From Lathyrus oleraceus (Eukaryota; Streptophyta; Magnoliopsida; Fabales; Fabaceae), in assembly GCF_024323335.1 (NCBI RefSeq), contig NC_066585.1, positions 178,997,149 to 179,061,148 of the forward strand: DNA of 64,000 nucleotides, read 5' to 3'. This document shows, piece by piece, positions 41,742-53,177 of the stretch. How positions within the stretch are numbered: position 1 is the stretch's first letter; each line of letters starts with the position of its first letter. The position numbers and the translations under genes are program-made. The notes beneath the pieces were generated by a model that made no database searches, was not told the DNA's origin, and saw only the letters and a program-made list of their open reading frames with translations.

Positions 41742-44700
41742 TTATGCGAAGTATTTTTTGACTACATCTGAGTTAACAGGGGACGGAAAATCTTCACCAT
41801 CCATAGTTGTAAGCATCAAGGCTCCGCCGGAGAAGACCTTTTTAACAACGTATGGACCTTCATAATTCGGAGTCCATTTGCCCCTGTTATCTATACCGGG
41901 AGGAAGGATCCTCTTCAAAACTAAATCACCAGTTTAATAGCTTCGAGGACGCACTTTCTGATCAAAGGCTTTCTTCATCCTTCTCTGATACAACTGCCCA
42001 TGGGACACCGCCGCTAACCGCCTCTCTTCGATAAGGCTCAACTCATTAAACCTTGTTCGAATCCACTCAGCTTCGTCAAGCTTGACATCCAACAAAACTC
42101 TCAGAGAAGGAATCTCCACTTTAACAGGCAGGACTACTTCCATACCATACACAAGGGAGTAAGGGGTTGCCCCGGTCGACGTACATACTGATGTACGGTA
42201 CCCATGCAAAGCGAAAGGCAACATCTCATGCCAATCCTTGTACGTCACGACCATTTTCTGCACAATCTTCTTAATATTCTTGTTTGCCGCCTCTACAGCA
42301 CCATTCATCTTTGGTCTGTAAGGAGAAGAATTGTGATGTTCAATCTTGAAATCTTTGCAAAACTCCTTCATCATCTTGTTATTGAGATTCGAACCATTAT
42401 CAGTAATGATTCTCTCAGGAACCCCATAACGACAGATGATCTCCTTCTTAATGAACCGGGCAACCACTTGCTTGGTAACGTTAGCATAGGAAGCTGCTTC
42501 CACCCACTTAGTGAAGTAATCAATCGCAACCAGGATGAAGTGATGTCCATTAGAAGCAGTAGGCTCAACTTTCCCAATCATATCAATACCCCACATCGCG
42601 AACGGCCAAGGCGAATTCATGACATTCAAAGGGCTTGGTGGTACATGCACCTTATCAGCATAGATCTGGAATTTATGGCACTTCTGAGCGTATTTGAAAC
42701 AATCGGATTCCATAGTCATCCAGTAATAACCGACTCTCAATAACTTTTTGGACATTGCATGACCACCATCATGGGTACCGAACGATCCTTCATGCATTTC
42801 CTGCATTAACATGTCTACTTCGTGTCTATCCACGCATCTGAGCAGAACCATGTCGAAGTTCCTTTTGTACAACACATCATCCTGATTCAAATAAAAGCTT
42901 CCAGCTAGCCTTCTCAGGGTTTTCTTGTCATTTTTTGACGCTCCTTCAGGATACTCCTGACTCTTGAGGAAACTCTTAATGTCAAAGTACCAAGGCTTTT
43001 CATCAACAACAGACTCGGCTGCAAACACATACGCAGACCTCTCGAGTCGATTCACAGCAACATGTGGCACATGATTTCACCAATGGACTTTGATCATAGA
43101 AGACAAAGTAGCCAAGGCATCAGCCATCTGATTTTCATCTCGGGGGACATGATACAACTTCACTTTTTTGAAGAAAGTCAGGATCCTTCTAGTGTAATCT
43201 CTGTAAGGAATCAAATGCGGCTGGTGAGTATTCCAATCTCCATTGACCTGGTTAATCACTAGAGAAGAATCTCCATATATGTCCAGAGTTTTGATTCTTA
43301 GATCGATGGCTTCTTCAATCCCCATGATACAAGCTTCATACTCAGCCTCGTTGTTGGTTACGTCAAAAGTCAGTCTGGCAGAAAAAGGTATATGTGCACC
43401 TTTGGGATTAATGAGTACTGCCCCAACACCGTTGCCATTCACATTCACAGCCCCATCAAACATCAATGTCCACTTGTCATCAGGATCCGGTCCTTCCTCG
43501 ACAAGAGGCTCTTCACAGTCTTTCATCTTAAGATACATGATGTCTTCATCAGGGAACTCAAACATCATAGGCTGATAATCATCGATGGGTTGCTCGGCGA
43601 GGTAGTCTGACAGAATACTACCTTTGATGGCCTTCTGCGACGTGTATTGGATATCATATTCTGTTAAAATCATCTGCCAACGAGCAACACGTCCGGTGAG
43701 AGCCGGCTTCTCAAAGATGTATTTCACTGGATCCATCTTAGAAATCAATAAGGTTGTATGGTTCAGCATATACTGTCTCAGTCGGCGAACAGCCCAGGCC
43801 AAAGCACAACAAGTTTTCTCGAGCTGCGAATATTTTATTTCACAGTCGGTAAACTTTTTGCTAAGGTAGTATATGGCATGCTCTTTTCGACCAAACTCGT
43901 CATGCTGTCCCAATACACACCCCATCGAGTTCTCAATCACTGAAAGGTACATTATCAAAGGCCTCCCAGGAACTGGAGGTATAAGGATTGGAGGTTTCTG
44001 CAAATACTCTCTTATCTTATCAAAAGCTTTCTGACAATCATCATTCCACATGATTGCTTGATCTTTTCTTAGCAATTTGAAAATTGGTTCACACGTGGCA
44101 GTTAGGTGAGATATGAACCGCGAGATGTAGTTCAATCTACCTAAGAAACCACAAACCTCTTTTTCTGTTCTTGGTTCAGGCATTTCTTGTATAGCTTTCA
44201 CTTTTGCTGGATCAACCTCAATCCCCTTCTCACTGACAATGAAACCCAACAACTTACCGGATCTTACCCCAAACGTACACTTGTTTGGATTCAGCCTCAA
44301 TTTGAACTTTCTCAGCCTTTCAAACAACTTCTACAGGTTTACCAGGTGCTCCTCTTCTGTTTGAGACTTCGCAATCATATCATCCACGTACACTTCAATC
44401 TCTTTGTGCATCATGTCATGAAAGAGAGTCGTCATAGCCCTCTGATAGGTAGCACCGGTATTCTTCAGCCCAAATGGCATCACCTTATAGCAGAACATGC
44501 CCCAAGGTGTAATGAATGTCGTCTTTTCCATGTTTTCTGGCGCCATCTTAATTTGATTATAACCAGAGAATCCATCCATGAAAGAGAAAACCGAGGATTG
44601 AGCAGTGTTATCAACCAATACATCAATGTGAGGTAATGGGAAATCATCTTTCGGACTGGCTCTGTTTAAATCCCGGTAATCGACACACATCCTGACTTTA

Positions 44701-45216
44701 CCATCCTTCTTCGGCACGGGAACGATGTTGGTCACCCAAGGGGGATAATTGGTCACTGCCAGGAAACCCACATCCAACTGCTTCTGAACCTCTTCCTTGA
44801 TCTTGACCGCCATATCAGGACTAGTTCTGCGAAGCTTCTGCTTTACCGAAGGACAATCTTCTCTGAGAGGTAGCCTGTGCACCACAATATTTGTATCCAA
44901 CCCAGGCATATCTTGATACGACCAGGCGAATATCTCCACATATTCTCTCAGCATCTCAATCAGCCCTCTCTTGACATCTTCCTTCAAAGCAGCCCCGATC
45001 TTGATATCTCTTCTGGCGTCCTCAGTACCAAGGTTAATAATCTCCAACTCCTCCTGATGAGGTTGGATGACCCTTTCCTCCTGCTTCAATAATCTGACCA
45101 ATTCTTTGGGGAGTTCACAATCTTCCTCACTCTCCTCTTCAGCTTGGTAGATGGGATTATTGAAATCATACTGAGCCATAACAGAACTGTTTATAGTAGA
45201 GTTCGTAAGATTTATT
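41742..45216 (-). pseudogene. Ogre pol: RT, RNase H, second RNase H, integrase (in-frame stops)
   Basis: Read from 45216 down in one continuous frame: RT with CVDYRDLNRASPKDDFPLP and the catalytic YVDD (near 44380); a gypsy RNase H; a second, plant-acquired RNase H (FDGAVNVNGNGVG.. at about 43470, NNEAEYEA, YGDSSLV, ADALA), a hallmark of the Tat lineage; then the integrase with its HHCC zinc site (about 42770-42680) and D, D, E residues in GIDMIG, TDNGSN and NGAVEAANK; and a carboxy end KWTPNYEGPY..VKKYFA ending at 41742. In-frame stops at 44331 (TAG), 43077 (TGA) and 41934 (TAA) break it; I see no frameshift. It would copy the RNA and insert the cDNA. Confidence 0.9.
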
Positions 45217-45459
45217 CTGCATGTTTAATGCTTTATTTTAGAAAAAAGAGTTCAAGAAAGTCACAAAAACAAAAACATTGCCATTTTATTGTTTTGAAAG
45301 TGAAAAACAAAAACAGAAAGACAGGGATCACAAAATTTGTTTGCAAAACGTCATTTATTAATGATATCATTGAAAACATGATGAGGCCCTACAATGAACC
45401 ACTACGCCTTGGGCAGCACGTAGGGTTTTGTGCAAAATGAAAAAACAAAAGAAAATTAC
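45217..45459 (-). other. Ogre protease-RT intron in element 3
   Basis: Minus-strand donor ACAGA|GTAATT (45460/45459) and acceptor CATGCAG|A (45217/45216), 243 bp. Splicing joins the gag-protease frame (..VQVTVQTE) to INLTNSTINSSVMAQYDF and so into RT without a shift. Unspliced RNA ends gag-protease at a stop at the donor, so splicing would set the gag-protease to pol ratio. Confidence 0.8.
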
Positions 45460-48400
45460 TCTGTTTGAACAGTAACTTGGACCATTTCTTCGGCTGTCCA
45501 ATTATCCACCATCTCCCCGGGAGCACACGGACGCACCCAGTTGTCCATATCATAGTCATTGTCATAGTCTTCACTACCGGTTGCGAAGACGTCACCATGA
45601 TTCATCAGCCCAACGCTGATGAAGGTACTTAACCCTTTCTGATCTTGAACACCTTGCTCTGCCTGCAGAGGTTGATAACCAATACCGAACTTGTCTTCTT
45701 TAACGGGCAGGTCCACCATCTTGCCCCAACCTTCTGCGTTGCCTGAGTTGACAACCTCCATAGCCTACTTGTAGGATGCAATTGAGGCACTTGGCTTCTT
45801 CTGCTCAGCAAAAGCCACCTTCTCAATAGCAACGGTCTCAAATGCTTGGCACAGAGTTTCATGGATCTCACCATCCACCTCCACATACTTGAAAGAGGAT
45901 AAATGACTCACCTGAATGTCCTCCTCACCACACACAGTTACAATCTGACCATTCCATACATACTTCAGCTTCTGATGGAGAGTTGACGACACTGCTCCAG
46001 CCCCATGTATCCAGGGACGCCCCAATAAGCAACTATATGCTGGCTGAATATCCATCACATAGAAGATAATATCAAATACCTCCGGGCCAATCTTCATTGG
46101 CAACGTGACTTCATCGAAAACAGACCGCTTGGATCCATCAAATGCACGGACAATGAGATCGCTTGGAGTGAGGACAACCCCTTCAACATCAATCTTGCTC
46201 AAAGTCTTCTTGGGCAACACATTCAACGAGGAGCCAGTATCCACCAACACATGAGACAACACTGCGCCTTTACACTCCATGGTGATATGCAGGGATTTGT
46301 TATGGTTATGACCTTCAGGCGTCAGATCCAAGTCTGTAAACCCCACACCGTGCCTTGTGCTCACATTCGCAATAACACCCTCCAACTGGTTGACAGAAAT
46401 TTCCTGAGGCACGTAAGCCAGATTCAACATCTTCAGCAAGGCATTACGGTGTGCCTCAGAGCACAATAGCAATGAGAGGATAGAAATCTTGGACGGAGTT
46501 TGATTCAGCTGATCTACAATCTTGTAGTCACTCTTCTTAATAATCTTCATAAACTCCTCCACATCTTTCTCAAATGACCCCTCAGGCGCCTCCTTCTGAA
46601 CAGGTTCTTCATCAACAACAGCTTGCTTACCCTTTGCTTTGGCGAGAGCCTCAGCATTGCTATCTCTCAAAGTCTGCGGTGCGAACAGACGACCACTTCT
46701 TGTAAACCCTCCAGGTCCCCCTACATTGTCCACAGCAGGACCAACAGTTACTGGAGCTCTGTTTGGCACACCAATGGTTACTGGAACCTGATTCACTGAC
46801 CTTGTCTGACTTTCCGATCTTCTGTTACTGCGATAAGCATTATCATACTTCCACGGGACCGCCCTACTATTCTCAACAGATCTCTTATCAGAAGCCACAA
46901 TAGTAGTGGGAGCACTGACAATTACTGGTGCAGATATAGTAACAGGAGTACCAACAGTTACTGGTGCATTAGCAGTTATTGGCACACGTCCGGAACCCTC
47001 AGACGGTTTGAAATAAATGGTGACAGTTGACACCACTCCACGATCTTTCACAGCCCGAGCAAACTGCAGGAAACCTTCGTCAATCAGTCCCTGGATACCT
47101 TTCCTCAGCTTTTCACAACCATTCTCTACATTAACACAATCTGCACAGCCCTCATCACAGCCTGGGTACACTCCCCCTTTCAACAGATGCTCTTTCACAA
47201 CAAACAGCGACGTCTGAATATCTTCAACATTAACTACCAAGTCTAAGGCTTCCTCACCTTCCACATTATTCACCCTGGGCCCACCATGTTGAGGCATAGG
47301 GTTGTTCACAACATTCGGAACAGGAGCAAAGTTGATTGTTTTGGCGTCAATCAAATCCTGGACCTTATGATGAAAAGCCCGACAGTTCTCAATATGGTGT
47401 CCCGGTGCACCAGAATGAAAGTCACAACGAACGTTGGCATCATACCCAGCAGGTATCTTCGTCAACGGAGCCATAATGTGCAGTTCAACAAACCCTAACT
47501 TGAGCAATTCGGGTAGCAACTCAGCATATGTCATAGGTAACGGGTCGAAACGACGATCCGACATTCTCTGTCTCGGCTGAAATGGACATTGCTGTTGTTG
47601 TTGGTGTTGTTGTGGATGTTGGTATTGTCTCTGTTGTTGCTGAGGTTGATGTTGAGGTGCTGGAATAGTCACACCAGCAACCTGACGGTACTGGCCTCTG
47701 TTTGCATTTCTACGACCGTGCATGGCATTAGTCTCACCCTCTCTCCTTCTGGGTGCCCCAGAAAATGGCTTCTTTGAAGACGAAGAACCAGCATCCTGAA
47801 TCTTTCCCGCTTTAATAAGGCTCTCTGTCCTCTCTCCACAGATAACAACATCAGAGAAACTACCGAACGGGCAACTTCCCATCCGGTCCATAAACACACC
47901 CTGCAGCGTTCCAATAAACATATCGGTCAACTCCCTCTCCAGCATCGGAGGTTGCACCCTTGCAGCTAATTCACGCCATCTCTGGGCGTACTCTTTGAAA
48001 CTCTCGCCTGATTTCTGACACAAGCTCTGTAACTGCGTTCGGCTCGGAGCCATATCCATATTGTGCTTATATTGCCTCAAGAAGGCTTCACCCAGATCCC
48101 TCTAGCTTCTAATGGATTCCCTCTTCAACTCCATGTACCAGTCCAAGGAAGCTCCAGACAAGCTATCTTGGAAAAAGTACATCCACATCTTTTCGTCGTC
48201 AGTGTATGCGGAGATTTTTCTGTAATAGGCTTGCACATGGGTGCGAGGACAAGAAGTGCCATTATATTTGTCAAAAGAAGGCGCTTTGAATTTATAAGGA
48301 ATTCTCAATCCCTCCACCAAACCCATATTTGTAACATCAAACCCTAAAGAGTTCTGACACTCCATGGCTCTGATCTTCTCAGCTAGGGCATCAACCTTTC

Positions 48401-48791
48401 TGTCCCTCTCTTCAATTCTTCCCACATCGTCTTCATCACTGAGCAGGGTGAACATATCTTCCTGCCTGTCAACCAGCGGAGCAGGATGGAAAACCGGAGC
48501 ACGAGTTGCTCTGACATTAACAGTTTCTGCAGCAAGAGGCTGTCCATTAATTCTGATACCCCTCAATTCATCACCCACAGCATAATCATTGACGGGAATA
48601 GTAGCAGCAGCAACATTGTCATTAACAGGGACACCCACTAGTGAAGCACGACCGGCAGGTGGAATCACAGCTTCCTGTCTCTGGGCTAAGGCACGCAGCT
48701 CCTCTTGCCCTTGAACGACCCCTTGCATCATGGTCATGAATTGGGCCATGTTAGCCCTCATCTCTGCTAACTCAGCTTAAACTTGATCCAT
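45460..48791 (-). pseudogene. Gag-protease polyprotein of element 3 (in-frame stops)
   Basis: It starts at the Met at 48791 but meets a TAA at codon 5; the next Met is at 48761. One frame then carries an amino-terminal region with a KVDALAEKIRAME helix, a Retrotrans_gag domain (about 48320-47860), a Gln-rich spacer (47640-47580), a knuckle-like CDFHSGAPGHHIENC (about 47430-47390), a CDEGCADCVNVENGC cluster, the TRSGRLF linker (near 46700), an aspartic protease with DTGSSLNVLP (near 46240) and a conserved tail to the intron donor. Stops at 48102 (TAG) and 45765 (TAG) interrupt it with no frameshift. Gag is structural and the protease matures it. Confidence 0.88.
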
Positions 48792-49197
48792 ATTCCTCTG
48801 TTGATTCAGTCTGGTAGTGTAGCGGTGCAGACGTTGATCATCAATCCTGCCTAAAACAGGAACCAGAGTGAGAAGTCTTGTTCAAGAACACCTCTAATGC
48901 AGGATGATATGTGTATGATGCTAATGATGCGTATGATGCATATGATATGTTCATTTCTCAGGCATTTAAAAGCCTAATTCATCTTTCAAGAAATGGCAAC
49001 CTGCAACAACGAACAACAAAGAAGCAACCTACACAGGATAATGAGCACAAAATGAAACATCAACAATCTCATCTATAGACATGAGCAACAAGGATCATAC
49101 AACATAATTCAAGCAAAGATCCAAATGATCAGAGTACAACAATGAATCGCATCCAACAATCCTGGAGGTGATTCTCAACATAGGCAACAGATATAAT
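48792..49197 (-). other. Spacer between ORF1 and gag of element 3
   Basis: About 0.4 kb non-coding, with ATGATGC/TATGATG-type short repeats at 48902-48950. No promoter or conserved hairpin seen. Confidence 0.6.
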
Positions 49198-50746
49198 CTA
49201 AGAAAAATGTCCTCCAGGAATAAGAGTCTTCAGGTACTGGCACTGGTCTATCAACAGGTCACACTCTGAACACTCAGGTAAAGGAGTGAGCTTCTCCTTC
49301 AGTTGTCTTCTGAGCTCCACAACTTCTCCTCCAAGCTGGCTCTCTGATGCATGTCTTAGGTCTACTTCCTTCTTCAACTGAATATCCTTGTCCCTAAGCT
49401 GCTTTTCCAAGTCTCTTATCTTCTTCTGGTAATTAGCTTCAGCTTTCTGCAACCTCAAGCACTCATGGTGTTCTTCATTCAGCAATGTCTCTATCTCCTC
49501 ATAAGACCTCTTCTTGCTCTTCAATCTGCTGGCATCTTCCCCTTGCATGCCTTTGAGTTGATGAGCCAAGTTCAACTTATCAGCTTTGGCTTTGTAAAGC
49601 TCCATCTGGGTATCTTGTTCCTTCTCTTTCAGCCGACGATTCTCCATTAAGGCTTGTTTATAGTGCTCAGCAGGCACACTCTCAGAAAGGATTAAAGGTG
49701 GTTGTTCTTGCAATGGCTCCATCCTATCATAGGGAAACAATAAAGTCTCAACTCTCTCCTTGACCCAATCAAGGTAAGCAGGCATAGCAACTGCAAACTT
49801 CTTCCCTAACACAGCTCCATCCTTGACACCAATATTCTTCCAAGCCCTTCCCACTTGATCTAATCTAGCTGGGTCACTCCGCTTCTCAAAATACACACTC
49901 TCAGCTATCTCAGCATCTAGTGGTCTTCCATTCATAACAAACCCCAACTGACGAAGAGAAAGAACCAGGTTGTAATTGATGCAACCCTTAGTCCCTATGA
50001 GTGGCACGTTACGAAACTCTCCACAACTCATGATGACATTACGCACATTCAACATGTAAGCTTGCCACCTGATGTCATAGGAAGTGAGAGACATAATCCT
50101 CTGAGTCCACTTATGAGTGCTCTGAGTATCCACAAAAGGTCCACTGGTTGGCAGGAAAGACAAAAACCATCTGAGCAACAAAGGGAGACAGCACCTGATA
50201 GCTCCACCCTTACCATGTCTGCTGTGTATAGCATAATAAGTGTCAGCTAACAAGGTAGGAACTGGGTTTCCTCCAATGAAAATAGTGATAGCAGCAAGAT
50301 CCACAAAATTATGCATACTCGGGAACAACACAACTCCATAGATCATGATAACCACTTGACTTCCAATTGTCACTCACTTCCTTGATACTCAAATAAAGAG
50401 TCTTAGCAACAACTCTGAAATCAACCTCCTTCGGCACATCTAAGAAGGGAACCTGATATCTGATCGGGACATTCATCAGGATAGAATACTCTTCAAGAGT
50501 GGGCGCTAACTGATAATCCTGAAAGGTAAAGCAGCGGAGCTCTGGGTCATAAAACTGTAGTAGAGTCTGCAAAGGTACTGGGTCTACCACCATCTTCAAC
50601 AGTGTCAACACATCCCCATACTGATCATCAAACACCTTCTGATTACCGCCGGTCACAAGGTTGCTCAACTCTACCAAAGATGTCAATGGCTCACGGTGAA
50701 AACTGTAGGTGCAAGTATTCCTCTTCAACTCTGGAATGGTTGCCAT
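49198..50746 (-). pseudogene. Ogre ORF1 protein of element 3 (one frameshift)
   Basis: The Met at 50746 opens a frame (MATIPELKRN) that carries LQFYDPELRCFTFQDYQLAP and ends at 50309. The rest continues in another frame from about 50373 (YGVVLFPSMHNFVD, CGEFRNVPLIGT, LRQLGF) to a long charged coiled coil and a Cys-containing end (PECSECD) at 49198. A one-base change in the overlap near 50360 explains the break; the total would be about 515 residues. Same protein as 19498-20949 and the remnant at 5340-6990. Function unknown; position upstream of gag and the coiled coil are constant in all three copies. Confidence 0.8.
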
Positions 50747-51388
50747 CTCTCACAGTGAACAGACTCCTGAATGAACCTGAGAAATGATATGCATGAGGAG
50801 ATTAGCTTTTTTCTTTTTTCTTCACATTTTTTCATTTTTTTTAATAAACATGCTATGATGCAAATGATGCAATGACGACTGGCTGGCTGTGTATCTCAAG
50901 GCATAGGATCAGAGCTTCGGCATGAATTCGGAACCAATCAAAGTCATCTGAAACCCAAAGTCATCTGGAACCCAAAGTCATCTGGAACCCATATTTCTGA
51001 ACCAATATTTCTGAACCAAGTCACCAACAGGAACCAAGAGTCACCAACAGATCAAGTCACCAACGGTACCTGTAATGATTCATTCCCTCCCCACTCACGA
51101 GTGTCATCTAGGCCAGGGTAAGGTTAAGAGAAACGCAGGATAAACAACCCTTTCAAGAATATCATCATGTACACACCAGATGTATGCAACGATAATACCC
51201 CATCAGGATCTGAACTGCTCGTGATATCATGTTCCGCTAAGTGGCGCTATACCACCCGCTTCCCATGAATCACTCTATTCCTAAGTATCCTAGAGTTCAC
51301 TCATAGCCTGGGTATTGGGCCTTTTACCTCTTGTAACTCCCACCCCACAGAGAGACAGACACACAGCCAACACAATGAATATATGATG
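50747..51388 (-). other. Leader of element 3, ORF1-proximal part
   Basis: Non-coding leader; the remaining leader lies at 59332-59486 on the far side of the nested Tekay element. 50937-51066 holds short tandem repeats: AAAGTCATCTG(A/G)AACCC three times, ATATTTCTGAACCA twice and AGTCACCAAC(A/G)G three times. Confidence 0.75.
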
Positions 51389-53106
51389 TGTAACACCCTT
51401 CTAAAATACCCCAAATATTTAATTAAAATAACAATAACAAATATATATCAGAGTAATTATGCACCAAGGGTGTCACACAACACTTCACACATTTCACCAT
51501 AAAATTCAGTCATGCTCATTATTTAATTCAAATAACATTTTTTGCATAATTCGCAGCGGATAGAAATCAAATCAACCGTTCAAAACATATAACAGATTAC
51601 ATGTAAAATTATTCAACAATTAAAACATCCCGTCCCGATGTTACATCTATCAGAGCACGACCCACTACGGAGACTACACTAGACTCCAAGCACTAGCTTC
51701 TACTCAATCACTGCTCGTTACCTGAAAAATAGTTGTAAGGGTGAGTTCTTCAATCGATATTATAAGCATTATAAATCATCATGTAATGCTAAGTAATTTA
51801 ACACGTTTCATCACCCAAATCAGATTTACACATTCAGTAACGGCACATCAACTCCAATATCATACTCGATAACAACATAAAATGCAACTCAAATGAGACT
51901 CGACTCGTCATGCATGTGGTACCAATCGGAGTAAAACTCCCAACTTAAAATCATTGCCATTTTAGTGGGCATCAAGGCATAAGCCTTCAACTTTCAACTT
52001 AAAATTTTGCCAATCCAGGCCAACGTGGTGTGAGCAAAGCTCCGACTTAATGCATATGAATGTACATGGCATACACGACTTTAAACTGTCGACAACATAA
52101 TAAGAATAGCAATACAACAATGTTTTCAACAAAAATCAACTTATAATCAACTTATAATCAACTTTGGCTCACCAAGCCTACAACTCAGTATTTTCAACAA
52201 CTTTAACACAACTTATCAACATATTTGTATCAACACTTCATAACATAAACTCAACAAAGTTACTCATCAAAATTAACGATAATAGGCCAATAACCAATTA
52301 TGTTCACAACATTAAAATATCAATTTTTCCAATTTCCAACAGTGTTAACCGGTTAACGCCCTGGGTTAACCGGTTAACGCAGGACAAAACACACTTTCTG
52401 GCAAAACGCAACAGTGTTAACCGGTTAACGCCCTGGATTAACCGGTTAACGCAGGTAAAACAACATATTTCCACAAAATATAACAGTGTTAACCGGTTAA
52501 CGCCCTGGGTTAACCGGTTAACGCAGACAAAACAGCAGTTCCTGCGCTAACACAAGGCAGAATGCAGAGTTCTCCGCATTTTCCGCCGTTGGAGGACTTC
52601 CGGACCTCCGATTCAATTTTCGTAAAAAGCTATACGCTCGGGGGAACACGACTCACACAATTACGGACTCAATTACAGCTTTAATACAACTTATTCATCA
52701 CAATATTTCAGCATTCAACATCCCAATTAGGGTCAATTCCACGGTTTATCACTACCCATGACATGTTAATCTATAATACCCATTAAACGACGATAAACCC
52801 CCTTACCTGAGATAATCCGGCAATCTCTAAGCTTCAAGCTTTTCCGTTCTTCAACCTTTGCTCTCTAGCTCTTCCTCTTTGCCCTTTCTCCACTTTCCAC
52901 TTTTCAGCCGCTTCTCTGTTTCACGTGAAAACTCTTTACCAAAATGAAAACCCTTTTCTCTTATTCCAACTTATATATTTTCCACTAATTATTATCCCAA
53001 ATAATAATAATAATAATAATCCAATAATTCAATTTATTTAATTAAATTAATAAATATATTATTAACTTAATTTAAATAATTCTCTTATTTTATTCGGGGT
53101 GTTACA
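51389..53106 (-). repeat. 3' LTR of the Tekay-like element
   Basis: Plus strand TGTAACACCC..GGGTGTTACA, a perfect 10-bp terminal inverted repeat, 1718 bp. It contains the palindrome array and an (AAT)n run near 53000. Confidence 0.95.
52341..52526. repeat. Palindrome array TTAACCGGTTAA, 3 units with 6 palindromes
   Basis: Three tandem units of about 66 bp, each with two copies of the perfect 12-bp palindrome separated by CGCCCTGG or a near variant; one copy has a G to A change in the spacer. Confidence 0.95.
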
Positions 53107-53177
53107 ACTCTCCCCCACTAAAAGAGTTTTCGTCCTCGAAAACATACCTCAAGCAAATAACTCTGGATAAGACTCTT

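Noticed and set aside
52164..52550. 128-codon frame with NSVNRLTPWVNRLTQ repeats (also 58389-58775)
   Set aside because: It is the palindrome array of a non-coding LTR read as protein.
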